From NCBI RefSeq assembly GCF_011397635.1, contig NC_064753.1, positions 36,375,822 to 36,439,821 of the forward strand: DNA of 64,000 bases, given 5' to 3'. How positions within the stretch are numbered: position 1 is the stretch's first letter; the number at the start of each line of letters is the position of its first letter. The DNA is from Epinephelus fuscoguttatus. Taxonomy: Eukaryota; Chordata; Actinopteri; Perciformes; Serranidae. A model generated the notes under the pieces. That model saw nothing but the letters and a program-made list of their open reading frames with translations, was not told where the DNA came from and ran no database searches. The position numbers and the translations under genes were made by a program. Positions 36,173-59,400 of the stretch are shown in pieces.

Positions 36173-36358
36173 CCTTCTTCCTGTTGTTGTTTACGTTCCT
36201 CTGCTGTCTGACTATAAACGAAGAAGAGTTGTTTGTTGTTCCTAAAGCTCGTCTTGCTGGTAGAAACTGTCGTTAGACGCGGTTAGAGTCGGTAGCAGCC
36301 GATCCGAGTGAATAAACCATGACTCGTCATGTGAACTGGTAGCATTTAGAGCCACCCA

Positions 36359-36368
36359 GTCACGTGAG
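36359..36368 (-). promoter_or_regulatory. lamp1: CLEAR-type E-box in the lamp1 promoter
   Basis: GTCACGTGAG matches 9 of 10 bases of the CLEAR consensus GTCACGTGAC bound by TFEB/TFE3/MITF. It lies about 370 bases upstream of the lamp1 start and next to a GC box (CGCCCCCTCC). A weaker CATGTG E-box sits near 36326. LAMP1 is an established TFEB target in mammals. Confidence 0.65.
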
Positions 36369-37696
36369 CCCGCCCCCTCCTCTTTCTTTCACGAGCTCGA
36401 TTCAAGGCAACGATAATAAACTGTCCTCTGCGCCATTTACAAAGACAAAATGTCACTAATAAACACTGCAGATTAAATAGTTAACACATTTCCCACTGTG
36501 TAATTGCCTGAGAAAATTACTGCTGATAAATATGACTTACAACAGACTTACATAACTGTACATAGTGTCGGGTAGGTGTGAAGAGGCGCCTCATGAGAAA
36601 AATAGTGCACTTCCAGGAATAATATCACAACTCTCCTTCGGGTTAGTGACAGATGTCAACGCTAATTAATCAAAAGTAATTAGAATACAATGTGGGAGCA
36701 GAAAAAAACACCCCAACAAGTAAAAGAATTTGTCCTGGTTGGTGGGTTTGCCTTGTCTTCCTGACACTTTTCACTCAAATTCCTACCAAAGTACAAAGTG
36801 TTGAATACAGGAATGCACTTGAACACAACATGGCTTAAATACATGCAACGTACAGTAACGAGCTATATTGTATATGAAATGTACTGTAGCGGGTGAGAGA
36901 CCGCACACATACACTCCCTGTGCTGTGCAGGCTGCAAAGTGCATGTGTTGTGGCTAGTCAGCTGACACCTACATCAATTCACGAGGGAGTGCAAAACCCT
37001 AGAAGGAACGCAGGGGCTGCTTTAAAACTGCAGCCCGAGACTTATCAGGGCCCTGCTACATTCTCTCTGCATAGCTCAGTCATGCTTTTTGAACAAAAAA
37101 CACGCAGTTTACTTGTCTTAAAGTGACACTAGAATGTCATACAACTAGAGGTTGATGATGTCTTTAGGATCCATTTTTTTTTTAATCGTGCAAAAGCTGT
37201 ACATTCCCTGTGGTGATAGTGAAAGCAGTAAGAAACACCCTTTCATTTTCAGTTCCACTTTACATTAACTTGAGCAGCAAAAATCCTAAATGGCTAATGC
37301 TAATAAATCCCAAATTGAATTTTTTTCAAATTGAAATCAGGAGTGTGGAAAAGGAAACAGACATCCTTATTGTATCATTTGGGGCTGAGTGATAAACTGA
37401 AAAAGGACAACAGTGTTTTGATGCACAAGTCATTCTGATCGACATAATGTCCATGTTTTGATTCTTAAACACATCACACAGCTGCATACAAGACAGACAC
37501 CCTCCTTGTTACTCACCAGCCCAAATTTACAATGATTGGAGGTGTTGCACACTGTCAGCATGAGGAACTACATAGCAAGCTCAAACTGACAGAGTCAACA
37601 GGGCAGATATGTGTTCAAATTTAAAAAACAAACAAAAACAAAACACTACCACTAGCTGGTTATCTACAAATAATTCATTGAATCATTAAATATCCA

Positions 37697-37702
37697 TTTA
37701 TT
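37697..37702 (-). terminator. cul4a: Candidate poly(A) signal of cul4a
   Basis: TTTATT on the + strand gives AATAAA on the cul4a strand about 750 bases after the stop. The intervening 37703-38450 would be 3' UTR. Confidence 0.4.
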
Positions 37703-38450
37703 CAGGTTCACTTTTCTCACTCTTACATAGAATACAATCTGATCTACAAAAACATCAGCACATGACATTGGACATTTGGACATTTTGGTCAAAACATATA
37801 AGATACCCAAAGAAATACCCAAGTGGGTTGCCTGCATGTCATTTAGCGCCCGTGTTACAAGCGATGAACCCTCCCTCCGACCCCAAACCCTGCGTCCCAC
37901 TTCATCCTCCCCCGAGTCTCTTCTTGTCCTCAACAGCTGTTTCTCTGCCAAACCAAGCAATAAACCAATCGTGTTTACACTCAGCAGTTGATGCAGCCAT
38001 TCACAAAGAGAACAAAAAAGAAAAAAAATCTTAAAACTCAAGACAAACCAACTATTGTAGAAAATAAGTGATTTTAGAACAACGTAATGGAGGGAAAAAA
38101 AAAATCCAAATCCCAGGGAGGAAAACGAAAACAGAGGAAAGTGCTAGTTATTTTCAGTTGAGTTTTGCATTAGCAGATTTGTAAGTCACATAAGCCAACC
38201 ATCAACAACCTGAGCCACTCCTCCAGCCCCATCCCACTCAAGATCACACACAGTGGGGAACAGTTCAGCCAAATCTCTCTTGTCTCTCTGGAGCTCTGTG
38301 TGACCTGGACGCTGCGTCCAGGATCATGGCTGGAGGGAAAGGTGGGCACCAGAGAAGAGTCAGGTGGCTGAAAGGGCTGTAATGCTGTTTTGGGAGGGGC
38401 CAGCTGTGCGCTTGCTGTGAGGAAAGCATGGCGGTAACAGTGGCGTCCCT

Positions 38451-48591
<10,141 letters not shown>

Positions 48592-49187
48592 TATCAGATT
48601 AGCGCTTTGGCTTAACGCTGTATGGTTCAAGTGTATTTTCCAAGTTACTGATAGATTGTTCAGTCGCCTGTTTATTTACACACAGCAACACGGACTCTCT
48701 GTTGACCCCGTTGTCTTTGGTGGACAGCACACACACTCGCAGTGTACTTGAAACACATTTACAAACAAACACTGGCTAACGTTGGGTTAATTAATCAGAA
48801 AACATAACTACCGTCTGCCAAGTAAACAGACAGCTAGCTAACAGTATGTTATCTGAAACTGCAGCACACTTTAGCTACCAGCTTTCGTCTTCTCCACGAC
48901 ACTTCAGCTGTTTTTAGGCTACTCCATACCACTCCTGGCTACTTAGAGATTTTAACGAGTTCAATTATTGTATTTTGCGCCAGTAAATAAACACGTAGAA
49001 GCGACATAATTAGCGCTGATATAACAGACTCATACTATTTGGTGGCTTCTTTTACCCACATAGCTAGCTAGCACAACAAAATGGCTTTTCTCCGGCAGTT
49101 CAGTTGGACAGGTGCATCTTGGGTGAAAAGCGCCCGAGTTGCGTTCAAAGACAGTTCGGACTTTTACTTTTACAGTCTGTTAGTTTT

Positions 49188-49222
49188 TTGTTTGCTTGTT
49201 TGTTTGTTTGTTTGTTTGTTTG
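49188..49222. repeat. (TTTG)n microsatellite
   Basis: About eight TTTG units upstream of cul4a. Confidence 0.88.
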
Positions 49223-49368
49223 CATTTCTCATAACATTTAATAAAATCACTACATTAATTTATACCGTGCTGGACAACACTTCATTCGTTCCAAGGAAGG
49301 CAGTCACTCACTCAAAATATTTAACTTGTGAGTCATGTAATTAAAGTGCATCACTGCCACTAAAATGC

Positions 49369-50416
49369 ATTGGTGGGAGAAATATTTAAAAACATTTTAA
49401 AACTTTAAAATAGTTAAAGTAGCAGTACTGCCGTTTAGAAATATTCTGTTGCAAGTAAAAGTCCTGCAAATTAAACTTAATAAAAGTCTGGAAGAATTTG
49501 CATGACATATAGGCCTACCTAAAGTACCAACAGTAAAATTACTTACGTGCCTTGAGTGCCATGAAAGGCACCCAGAAATAAAATGTGTTATTATTATGAT
49601 TATCATGCACAGTGGCCTATTTCTGAATAATATCCTCCTGACACCCGAACTTTTGTTTGGTGTGCATTTTTAATTTCTCCTAGATATCTGGGATCAGTAG
49701 GACCCAATGAGTATAAAAAACTTAACATTTTCAATGATAATTAAGTCCCAGTGTATTCAAACAAGACAACAGTTAAGTCCAGATGTCCTTACTGTTGCTA
49801 AAATTGGTCAAATTTGCTGCCATATCAAACTACAAACATTAATAATCATACATAAATGAGTTTAAACTACAAATTGTGATCAAGTTTTGGAACTTGATCA
49901 CTTTTGTGTCGGGATCGGCTGTAGACTGACTTGGCAGACTGACAGAAGTGTATTGTGTTCTTCATGCCACTACTACTACTAGATGACCCAAAAAGTGTCC
50001 AGAAACAAGTACAACAGGTCTGTGTTTAGTAGAATGAAGTATAAATTCAAGTAAACCTAAACTGTGATGTCCACATATGAGGACACATGGATATTAATAA
50101 TAATAATACTGGATTATAATTAGCAATGTATTAATGTGGACATCACTTTGATGTTACAGCTGGAGAGGGTGGAGCTCATTTCAACCACTTTATATACTGC
50201 AGAGTAGCTTAATCCATAATGATATGTCAGAATTTACATTTTGCACGAATTATCTGAATCTACAAATGTTGTTGAATAAATGTAGTGGAGTAAAAAGTGC
50301 AATATTGGCTTCCAAAATTTAGTAGAGTAGCAGCATGAAGTAGCAGAAAATGGAAATACTCAAGTGAAATATAAGTATCTCAAAAAAGTAAGGTACTTGA
50401 GTAAATGTACTTAGTT
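49369..50416. mobile_element. 'GGTGGGAGAAATA' MITE copy
   Basis: It carries AGTAGCAGTACTG, GTTGCAAGTAAAAGTCCTGC and ends GGTACTTGAGTAAATGTACT. It is the same family as 14646-15742. Confidence 0.5.
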
Positions 50417-50710
50417 TAGAGATGGAAACTAACTAAGTACATTTACTCAAGTAGCCTACTGTACTGAGGTACTTTTACTTTCCCTGAGTATTTCTAGTTT
50501 CTTCAGCCTTATACTTTTAGTACACTAATTACTATGGATTAAGCTAAAACTTTATTGAATTTAGGGGGAGATTCACAAGCTACCTGGCAGTATATGAAGC
50601 AAGTGGCCCATAGTTTCCAGCTGCAACACTGAAGTGATAAATACCTTAATATTATTTTGAAATGGGCCCTGCCGAACAAGTACTATTACTTTTGGCCCTT
50701 TAAGTATATC
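50417..50710. mobile_element. Inverted neighbour of the same MITE family
   Basis: It begins AACTAAGTACATTTACTCAA, the exact reverse complement of the end of the preceding copy, so two related elements meet end to end. Confidence 0.5.
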
Positions 50711-51249
50711 TTTATCAATATGTACTTTTCTACACTGCCCACTCCACCTGTAATGCCTGCAAACTTATTTTCAAACTCAACTTTAAATCATTTTTTGCTA
50801 TTTTTAATGGGGATTTTTTAAAATTGTAAATCATTTAGTAATTAAATTTTACCTTTTACATGTTTTTTTCTCTTTACTCTTTCATTGTAAATCTGTATTC
50901 TTTATTATGTTTTATTATTTTATTGCTCTGTGAAGCACTTTGAATTGGACTGGTTTATGAAATGTGCTATAAAAATAAAGCTGCCTTGCCTTTTACTACA
51001 CAAACATCTGAAGGCAGGACGTTTAATTTAAACTTTTAATTGTATTTCTGCACTGTGATATGCTTACTTTTACATTTGACAGTCAAATGTCTGGGGAATC
51101 AATCTTTTGTTGACATATTTAAGGAGTCAATTTGAAATGTGTTGACCCTTGCTGGAGGGTCTTGAACGCACCCCTGTATCAACCTGCAGCCAGCAGGAGT
51201 TCAGTGCAAATGGGCGGCGTTTTACACTGGACAAGGAAGACCTAACGCC

Positions 51250-51413
51250 ACCATTCAAGCCGTATTTTTCAGCTGTCGGCGCGGTGCCAACCCGAGCACC
51301 ATGGCTATGTTACTGTGTGGCTGTAAATGTGTGTCGTGGCCGCTGTTTTTGGAGTAGTAGGGCTCGCCTGTGTGTGGTGATCCGGCCTGCCGTCCTGAGC
51401 GCTGTCTGCAGCG
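51250..51413 (+). other. Possible noncoding first exon of tgfbrap1
   Basis: A GC-richer stretch in otherwise A/T-rich DNA ends at a good donor (GCG|GTAGGTATG at 51413/51414), about 2 kb upstream of the first coding exon. A 5' UTR exon must exist somewhere here because the coding exon has its own acceptor. The left edge is arbitrary. An open frame of 150 codons crosses the stretch but resembles nothing I know. Confidence 0.25.
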
Positions 51414-52346
51414 GTAGGTATGCTCGCAAACGCCGACAGCACCAACAGAAACTAGGGAGGGAGTTGGTGCGCAGAGCATCATCTCAAGAAAGGAGAGGCC
51501 GGGTGGAAACTAGCAGTTTGTTTCTTCAGACAAGATACGCCATAAAACACATCATAAACAAGCCTTCATTTAGCCACACTGACAAGCTAGCTCAGCGTTA
51601 ATTAGCTTGCTAGCATTGGCATCACTGGTATATTTAAGCTAGCTTTAGCCTAGCTAGCTAGCTGGCCCAGAAGCTACCTAATACAGTCAATTTAGACCCA
51701 ACCACGACTTTCTCACATACTTAATCTATCTTAGCTCATGAACAAAACACTCTGCCTTCTGACAGCCTGTGTTAACATGTGCATTTTGTTTTGAAATTGT
51801 CGTTAGCCCCTATGGGTTTGCCAAAATAGCTAGCGTCACTCTTTAGCTGTCACCACTGTAGCAACGTTAAATGACAGAGTATGCTAGCTAATGTTTGCCA
51901 CAACTGTTGAAAATAAACCAAAACTAGACTCAACCTGAATACTAATGAGAAAAGAGGACCAACTTGGCTTAAAAACATTACACAGGAGATTTGGGTAAGA
52001 GTGTGAATGGTCTTTAACAAGACATATGTTGAATATATAGGAAAGAAACCCATCAGTAACTTAAATATTGTTAGTTACATATGTGAACATGGTCATGTCT
52101 AAGCCTCATGTATTATTTCTGTCACACACCCCAAAGTGCCCAACCCATATTATGTGTGTGTACAAGACTGAGCTTGCATCACAAACAGTGGCAAGAAAGA
52201 AAAAAAATGAAACTAAAACAAAGCACACAATACAGTATTTACATGTGTCAGAGCAAATCAGATATAGATAAACTTATTAACACATAACACTCCTGTATGA
52301 CGACAGTAAGTCCATAACACACCCTGAGCTTAGTCACGTACCTAAT

Positions 52347-52790
52347 AGGGGTGGGAATCACCAGAGGCTCCATGATATGATATCACGATACTTTAGTCAT
52401 GATACAATATTATTGCAATTTTAAACATATCGCTATAAAATATATTGCAATATATTTGGATTTTATTACCTGTTTTCAACTGTAAATTACGTCCCCAAAG
52501 GAAAACTTTGTCAAGATCTGTTTCATCTATTAGGAAAGAGTTTTCAGACTGTTCATCTCACTTCAGTTTTTTTTTTTTTTGCAGCAGCAGCAGCAGCAGA
52601 AAAATGAATGTAGTGGACTGAAAAAGTACTGACTATATTATTTAAATAGACTTCCTAAAGTTGTATTTGTATTTAACTTATTAATAATTTATGTAATAAG
52701 AGAATAAACACTTGGCACTGTGTGACAATACGATATTGCCGCACAAAACTATCGTGATACTAAGCTGTATCGATTTTTTTTTTTTTTTTT
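52347..52790. mobile_element. Short element, 'GGGGTGGGAATCACCAG' family
   Basis: The left end GGGGTGGGAATCACCAG and the right 'actaagctgtatcgattttt' frame many ATATCG-type repeats, the pattern of a common fish MITE. It includes (GCA)6 near 52582-52599. Confidence 0.55.
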
Positions 52791-53004
52791 CTTTTCACTG
52801 CTAATGCCTAATATACAATTATAATTAATTTACTTATAATCTATAGAGATCATTCCACAGCCAAGGCAGAAACCAATTTCTGCGTGCCGGTGAGGTTATG
52901 TGTAAGGCTGCTTACCAGCCTCTTCATTGTGTAAAGTAGTTGATTAATTGTGACATAAAAAAAGAAAATTGAGAAATGTTTGCCACAATTTCCTAGAGCC
53001 TAAG

Positions 53005-53176
53005 ATAATCAGGATTCCCACAGACCCTTAAAAAGTCTTAAAAGGCATTGATTTTATTAATCTAATTGGTATTAAAATGACTTAAATCAGTCTTTAAAAA
53101 GTCTTAAAAAGTTTTCCTAAAGCTGGTCTTAAATTCCAGTCTGAGTGGCATTACAAAAAGTCTGGTGGAACCCTGG
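53005..53176. repeat. Short dispersed repeat with AGTCTTAAAA blocks
   Basis: It runs from TTCCCACAGACCCTTAAAA to GTCTGGTGGAACCCTGG, giving near-inverted ends. It may be related to the element at 29-527. It lies just upstream of the first tgfbrap1 coding exon. Confidence 0.4.
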
Positions 53177-53464
53177 TGAAATCAAATCAGTGCTTATAAA
53201 CCTTGAGATTTTGGGAATGTTTTGAGGCTTGCACTTGTGTGTGTTATTATTCAGAGGTCAATCAGTCACGTAAGTCTGAACTGTCCAAAAGCAGAATACA
53301 TCCAGAGTTTGTTGTTAGTATGGGACACACCCATGCCTCAGTATATCCTATTCATAAACAGTTATATTGCCACTTCATTGTGTATAAAAGAAAGTGTTTT
53401 GTCATAAACTGTCATTTGTTTGCAGTTTTGTTGATGCCTGTCTGTTTTGTATCATCTAGTGTAG

Positions 53465-53482
53465 ATGCCTTGGCCGAGATGA
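53465..53482 (+). promoter_or_regulatory. tgfbrap1: Five-codon upstream ORF overlapping the tgfbrap1 start
   Basis: Within the first coding exon, ATG at 53465 reads five codons to TGA at 53480-53482. The stop overlaps the main start in an ATGA arrangement, which suits termination and re-initiation. It is real only if the exon starts at 53460 as the acceptor suggests. Confidence 0.45.
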
Positions 53483-56400
53483 GTGTGAAGGCTTTTGAGC
53501 TTGTCCCCGCTGTGGAGCGAGATCTTCTCATGGGCGACAAGGCTCGCATCAACATCGAGTGCATCGAATGCTGTGGAAAGCACTTGTACATGGGCACCAA
53601 TGACTGCTTCATCCACCACTTTCTGCTGGATGAGGTCACTTCCTCCAAAGGGAAACTGAGTTACCTGGCTCAGAAGCTGCTGCACAAATATCTGGGCCTC
53701 AAGAAGCCGGTTGCTGAGCTGCGCGCCGCCTCAGCATTGGAGCGTCTGATAGTGCTTTGCGATGGAATAGTGTTCCTGGTCGACATGGTGACACTGGAGA
53801 CTGTCCCCTCGGCAGCAGGTGGTGGAGCCAAGATCAGAGGTGTGACAGCGTTCTGCATCAACGAGAACCCAGTGAACGGTGATCCGTTCTGTGTGGAAAT
53901 GGGCGTGCTCTCCTCCAAGCGGCGGACAGTGCAGATTTACATGGTGTATGAGGACAGAGTGCAGCTGGTCAAAGAGGTGGCCACTCCTGAGCAGCCCTGC
54001 GCTGTCAGTGTTGATGGTTACTTCTTGTGCCTGGCCCTTGCTACACAGTACATGATTCTGAACTACAACACAGGAGCCTCCCAAGACCTCTTCCCTTACA
54101 ACAGTGAAGAGAGGAGACCCATTGTGAAGAGGATTGGCAGGGAGGAGTTCCTCCTAGCAGCACCTGGTGGTCTGGGTAAGTCACAGCGTTGATTGGTCTT
54201 TAAAAGTCTTAGAATTCATTTTCCTTAAAGCAGGCCTATAAATGTATTGAAAAGACCAAAATGTAATCTACAATGGTTGTGAATCTTTTTTCGTGGTTGT
54301 GGGTTGTCAGCAGACGTTATAACAGAGACAAGTGAGACTTTTCATTGGGAAAAAAAAAAAAAACAACATAAAATGATGATGTGATTTTTGAAACAAGCAA
54401 GCATGTTCCCTCAAGTCTGGAGTATGATTTGTACGCTGGGGCGTCTCTGTAATGTTTCATTTATAATGATATTTTGTGAAACAGTTACATTTATCCAAAA
54501 TTGCAGCTCCTGGGATTTAGACATTGCACTCTGCCATATTGTGATTTAAATAATATTTCGGTTAACGTGCAGCCCTACTCCTCGCTGCTGCTCCATCGCT
54601 ATGGTCTCTCACCTTCTTCTTGCCTCCTTTAGTTTTGACTGGTTGACGTAAAACTCTGGTATACTGCTATTACAAAATGTTTTACCTTGTGGCAATAGGC
54701 TTATTCATCATTGTGTGAACTCTTTTGGTGAGGGCTTAAGTAACAGACCTTCATTTATATGGCCTAAATGTTCGGCACTCTATCTTTAAATTAATATTTT
54801 TTCTAATCTGATAATCCATCATTCTTGTGCCATTGAATTGCATACAGGTCACGTTATTGATTAATAATATTACAAGAAATTATCAGGGGTTTTTTTTACA
54901 GCTGAGAACTACAAACAAAACTGTGATATAAATGTCTATAAATTCACATACTTTAAAAATAATTGTAGGCTTTATTGTCCATACTGTATTTCTATCATTC
55001 TTTGGCCTGTGTGGCTGAAAAAAAGATAATAAATCAGATGCTGTGTGGTAAAATATTCAGTTTGTGAACAGACACTGCCGAAATCAAAGTATTGGCAGAT
55101 CATCTTTATCTCAATATTACTTATTTTTTATTTATTATGTATTTGGAGTATGGTAAGGTATTTCACTAGTATATCATCAAATTGGGCTAGTGGTTAGAGC
55201 ACTCGTCTTCCATATGGAAGGTCCAGGGTTCGAATCCTGCTGGGGTCGACGTTAGCAAAAGCATGCAGTCGCAAGAGATTCCCACCGCCAAATCAAATGG
55301 GATCAGATTCCTTGAGAAGGGTTTTGGTATCTGAGCCAAGTCCTCAACGAGGGCGTGTCTCAAGCCATTGTAGATGGAAGGTTCCAGACTTAAAAGTGGA
55401 TTCAGGCTAACCTTCATCATTTTTACAGCCTGTGTGCATTTGCTGTGTTTCTTCAGTGGGAATCTTTAAGTTTTAGAAAAGTTCTTAGTATTTTTTATTT
55501 TTTTTTACTTAATGCTAAAACACAGCAACCAGCAGGGAAGTGTGGCTGGCCTCAGTATTTACATTTTTCCGCTGCTGGAAGGCGTGTTCATGTGTTTCAA
55601 GTGAGAAGAAATTGTCCGCAGCTCGCTGAGCTCAGATTAGCCGCCGCAGCTTTCCAGAGACATTGCATTGCAGCTCGCCGCAGACCACACTTCCCTGCTG
55701 CTTGGTGTGTTTTCCATAATGGTGTGTTTGCATGACATATTCCTGTTTATCCTTACACTTGTCTCTCCACATCCCCCCCTGCAGGAATGTTTGCCAATGC
55801 AGAAGGGGTATCTCAGCGGGCTCCAGTTAACTGGTCAGAGAGCGTGATTGGTGCCGCTGTGTGTTTTCCGTACGTGGTGGCGTTGGATGAAAGCTTCATC
55901 ACCATCCACAGCATGTTGGACCAACAGCTGAAACAAACACTTTCATTCAGGGATGGACACATTCTGCAAGACTTTGAAGGTATCCTCCTCAAATATTGCT
56001 TTCTTAAACATTTTGAGCCAAAGTCGACCAATCAAACCAACAACTGATTGATTATCTTGTTGATGTTAACACATTTTTATTATTATTTATTTAGATTGTA
56101 ACACATTTAATTGTCATAAAGGTAAAGATGCTCCTTTTGATACTAAACACCTGTTTGAAATGACATAAGAAGAAGATGAAGAACTGTTAAGTGAAGTTTC
56201 ACCTGACACTAGCATTATGTTTACTATACATCACAGCCTCTTACAGGTCTCCTCATTAACATGCTCTTTTTTGTCAAAACCTGGTGCCTCTTTTGCCCAT
56301 GATGCAACTCAACCCTTGACAATTTCTGGTATTTTACGCTCGTAGTGGCTAATGTAACCTTGAGCCTCAAGCAGAAGTAAGGAGCAGCTACAGAGGTCTC

Positions 56401-59400
56401 ACTTCTTTCTGACTCCACACCCCCAGATTTTGTACATTTTCAAACTTGTAGTAAATTGTCCATCCCATATATATGTGTATTTTATAGAATATTATATAAA
56501 CTGGAGATAAATCAAGTGTCTTTAACTGCGCTTCCTTGTTGCACACAATTTTCTGAAGAGTGAAAATGGAAAACAGGCCTCTGTTGTTTAAGTAGTCCAG
56601 AGAGAAACCAAAACCTTTTTAGCAGGAAGAGTCAGAGAGCCTGGGAGAGCTGCACACTGGGGCTTTAATTGTTAATGGGATCTGAAGCAGAAGCAACCTT
56701 TTCCTGTTACAGAGAATCCTTCATTTTAACAGCTGATACGCAACTGAAGCTGAACACATGAAACCTTTTCTAAACCGTCCGTAAATATTTTTTTAAAGGA
56801 TATAGTTTGTTGTGTAAACCACAGGATTAAGATTAAGTCTGCTGGTTGTTTAAACAGGCCACTTGTGACATCAGTATGTGTATCAGTGGCTGTTTGTGCG
56901 TGTTGAAGTTCTGACCTGAGAGTGTTGTGTGTTTTAGGAAAGGTCATACTGGCTTCTACTAAGGCAGTGTATGTCCTGGTACCCCTGCCGCTGGAGAGAC
57001 AGATCCAGGACTTACTGGCCAGTCACAGAGTGGAGGAGGCGCTTGTCCTCACAGAGGGAGCACAGCAAAATATTCCCAAAGACAAGTTTCAGGTAACAAA
57101 CAGTGTGTTGTTGTGACTTTATGGCTGAAAAGGAAATGATGTATGGCATTCATGGCCCATATAATTATACTGGTATTGCCAATAAGCTTTGATTATATAA
57201 AAACTTTGTTTGGGCAGAAATGTTTAATGTAAATTATTAATCTGAGCTGAGTCATGTGAGTGTTATAACATCATGATATTATTATTAATATTATAATTAT
57301 TGATTTCATGCTTAACAATAGGAACATGTTTCCATATTCAGGTCAACTCGCGTAACGTTCACCTCACCAGTCTCTCTGTGCTCCGCTCCTTGTGTGTGTG
57401 GATCATGGATGTATAAAGAGAACTGGAAACAATGTTGGAGGCGGGAGCCTCACTCATTCCTATCAAAGTTCAGGGCGCTTGAAGCCAAAAAAGTTTGACT
57501 TCCCATGTATAAAATTACTGGGATCTTCAGCACCGTTGGGCCCAAAGAGCAAGCACACTACAAACTTTAGTGAGCCAAGCAGCTAACTTTCACTGACTGA
57601 ACAGTTACTTCCAGTTTAGCCCACCGCTAACTTGAATGGGGATAAAATGATTTTACAGCTTTTCCAGACTTTCGAAATGTTGTCAGACGGAATCAATCAA
57701 ATCCCGATAGTGAAACAAGTCATTTCGTGGAGCTTGTGATGCTCACAAAAATGCATCCACTGATTTACAGAACTTTCTTTTACCATGTCAGTCTATGGGG
57801 AAAAGTGTTTTTGGGCCCGGTGGCATCATGTGAGAGCTGGAAGTTGTAATGCAGCTGTTTGGCCACTGCAAAAATTGGCTTCATGGCTCGGGGCTTGGTT
57901 TGGATGGGTGAAGCCTGCCCTGGATTAAACACAGAGAGGATTTTGTAAATGACAGCAAAACACAGTACAGAACAACACTGCACAGAAGCCCTCACAAACG
58001 CAAATCATTGCGTTCTAGATGAATGGATATTTGGAGCTATTTTGGGCATTTAAAAGGTTGTTGTTGTTTTTCCTGGCAGGAGTTCCTATTGGCCTAGTGG
58101 CCCACCAGGTCTGCAGTTATAGGGGAAACTGAAAATACAGTTGTCTCATATACTGTCACTTCCTGTATGCACAGATTTTGCACAAAAGAATCCTCCAGCA
58201 GGCGGGCTTCATACAGTTCGGACAACTCCAGTTTCTAGAAGCAAAAGAACACTTCAGGTAAGAGTCTAAAATCACTGTCAGTGTGTCTTGCTCCATGACT
58301 GCTCTGTTTTGTCAGGATTAAAGTGTCTTGCAAGCACCATCAGGTCCAATGTTTTCCCTGGAAAGCCTCATGTTATCATCATAAATATTTTCAGTGATTA
58401 GTAATAGAGTGCTCATTTTTCCATTTCATCTCATATTACTGACCCTCATGTACCAGCACACATTGAGCTGAAGTTGTTTAAGGATTGCAAAAACCTTTTG
58501 CAGAAGGCATAATCTTTCTCTAACTACACATTAGTGGGAACCTTTAGTACCCAATCTTTGTAATGACTTTCCAACGTCATAATTTATAGATGCTTCTGCC
58601 AGGAACACAGTGTTTCCAGTCCTGAGGAGAACTTTCAAATTTATTTTTTAGTATCAATTTGTAATTTTCTGCATTACCAATGCAAATTCACAAAACCTTT
58701 TTCTGTGATTTAAATTTATAACAGATGTAACAGCTATGAGGTGTGTGTGTGTGTGTGTGTGTGTGTTCTATGCACTATGTGTGTGCGTTCGCTAGTTTCT
58801 GGCTTTTCATTGCTTCTGTCATTTGCAGTTTTTTTTCCTCTCCACCTTTTAAATTTGCAGAAAGGGTCAGCTGGATGTGCGGGAGCTTATATCTCTTTAC
58901 CCACTGCTGCTGCCAGCTTCCTCTACATTCACACGCTGCCACCCTCCTCTTCACGAGTTTGCAGATCTCAACCACCTGGCACAGGGCGACCAGGAAAAAG
59001 TGCTGCGATGCAAGAAATTTCTTATCAGTTATTTGGGAGAGGTAAGTGGAGTAAAAACAACTGAGTTGTTTAAAGAGTTTTGCAGTGACATCACTTGACA
59101 GAAGTTATTGTAAAAGTGTTAATATATTACATGTAATGTTTTTCTTTGTCGCCACACACAGGTACGAAGCACAGAGGTGGCCAACGGCTGCAGAGAGGAC
59201 GTCGACACTGCACTGTTAAAGCTGTATGCTGAACAGGATCATGACAGCCTCCTAGACCTGCTAGCTTCAGACAACTCCTGCCTGCTAGCAGACAGTGTCC
59301 CATGGCTGGAGAAATATCACAAGTGTGTATACTTTCAATTTTGGTTTTGAGTTGCTCCTTTTGAAGAATAAATTAATATGAATGATCACATAGGAAAAAC

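Larger units (their letters stand above)
35989..37696. other. lamp1 promoter and spacer to cul4a
   Basis: The first 400 bases are GC-rich and hold the lamp1 leader or promoter, a (GTT)n run at 36145-36172 and the CLEAR box. From about 36420 to the probable cul4a poly(A) signal the DNA is A/T-rich. No gene was recognised. Confidence 0.5.
48592..53459. other. Divergent spacer between cul4a and tgfbrap1
   Basis: It should hold the cul4a promoter (48592 to about 49100) and the tgfbrap1 promoter and leader. Most of the remainder is interspersed repeats: 49369-50416, 50417-50710, 52347-52790 and 53005-53176. AGCT-type short repeats occur around 51630-51670. No other gene was recognised. Confidence 0.5.

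Noticed and set aside
51149-51601. 150-codon open frame upstream of tgfbrap1
   Set aside because: No recognisable domain; the stretch is better explained as a GC-rich leader or promoter.
53203-53459. N-terminal extension of tgfbrap1 from an ATG at 53203
   Set aside because: It is unlike TGFBRAP1, lies upstream of a good splice acceptor at 53458-53459, and includes repeat-adjacent intron sequence.
55184-55256. A working tRNA gene
   Set aside because: A and B boxes are present, but the T stem has mismatches and the anticodon stem does not allow a seven-base loop.
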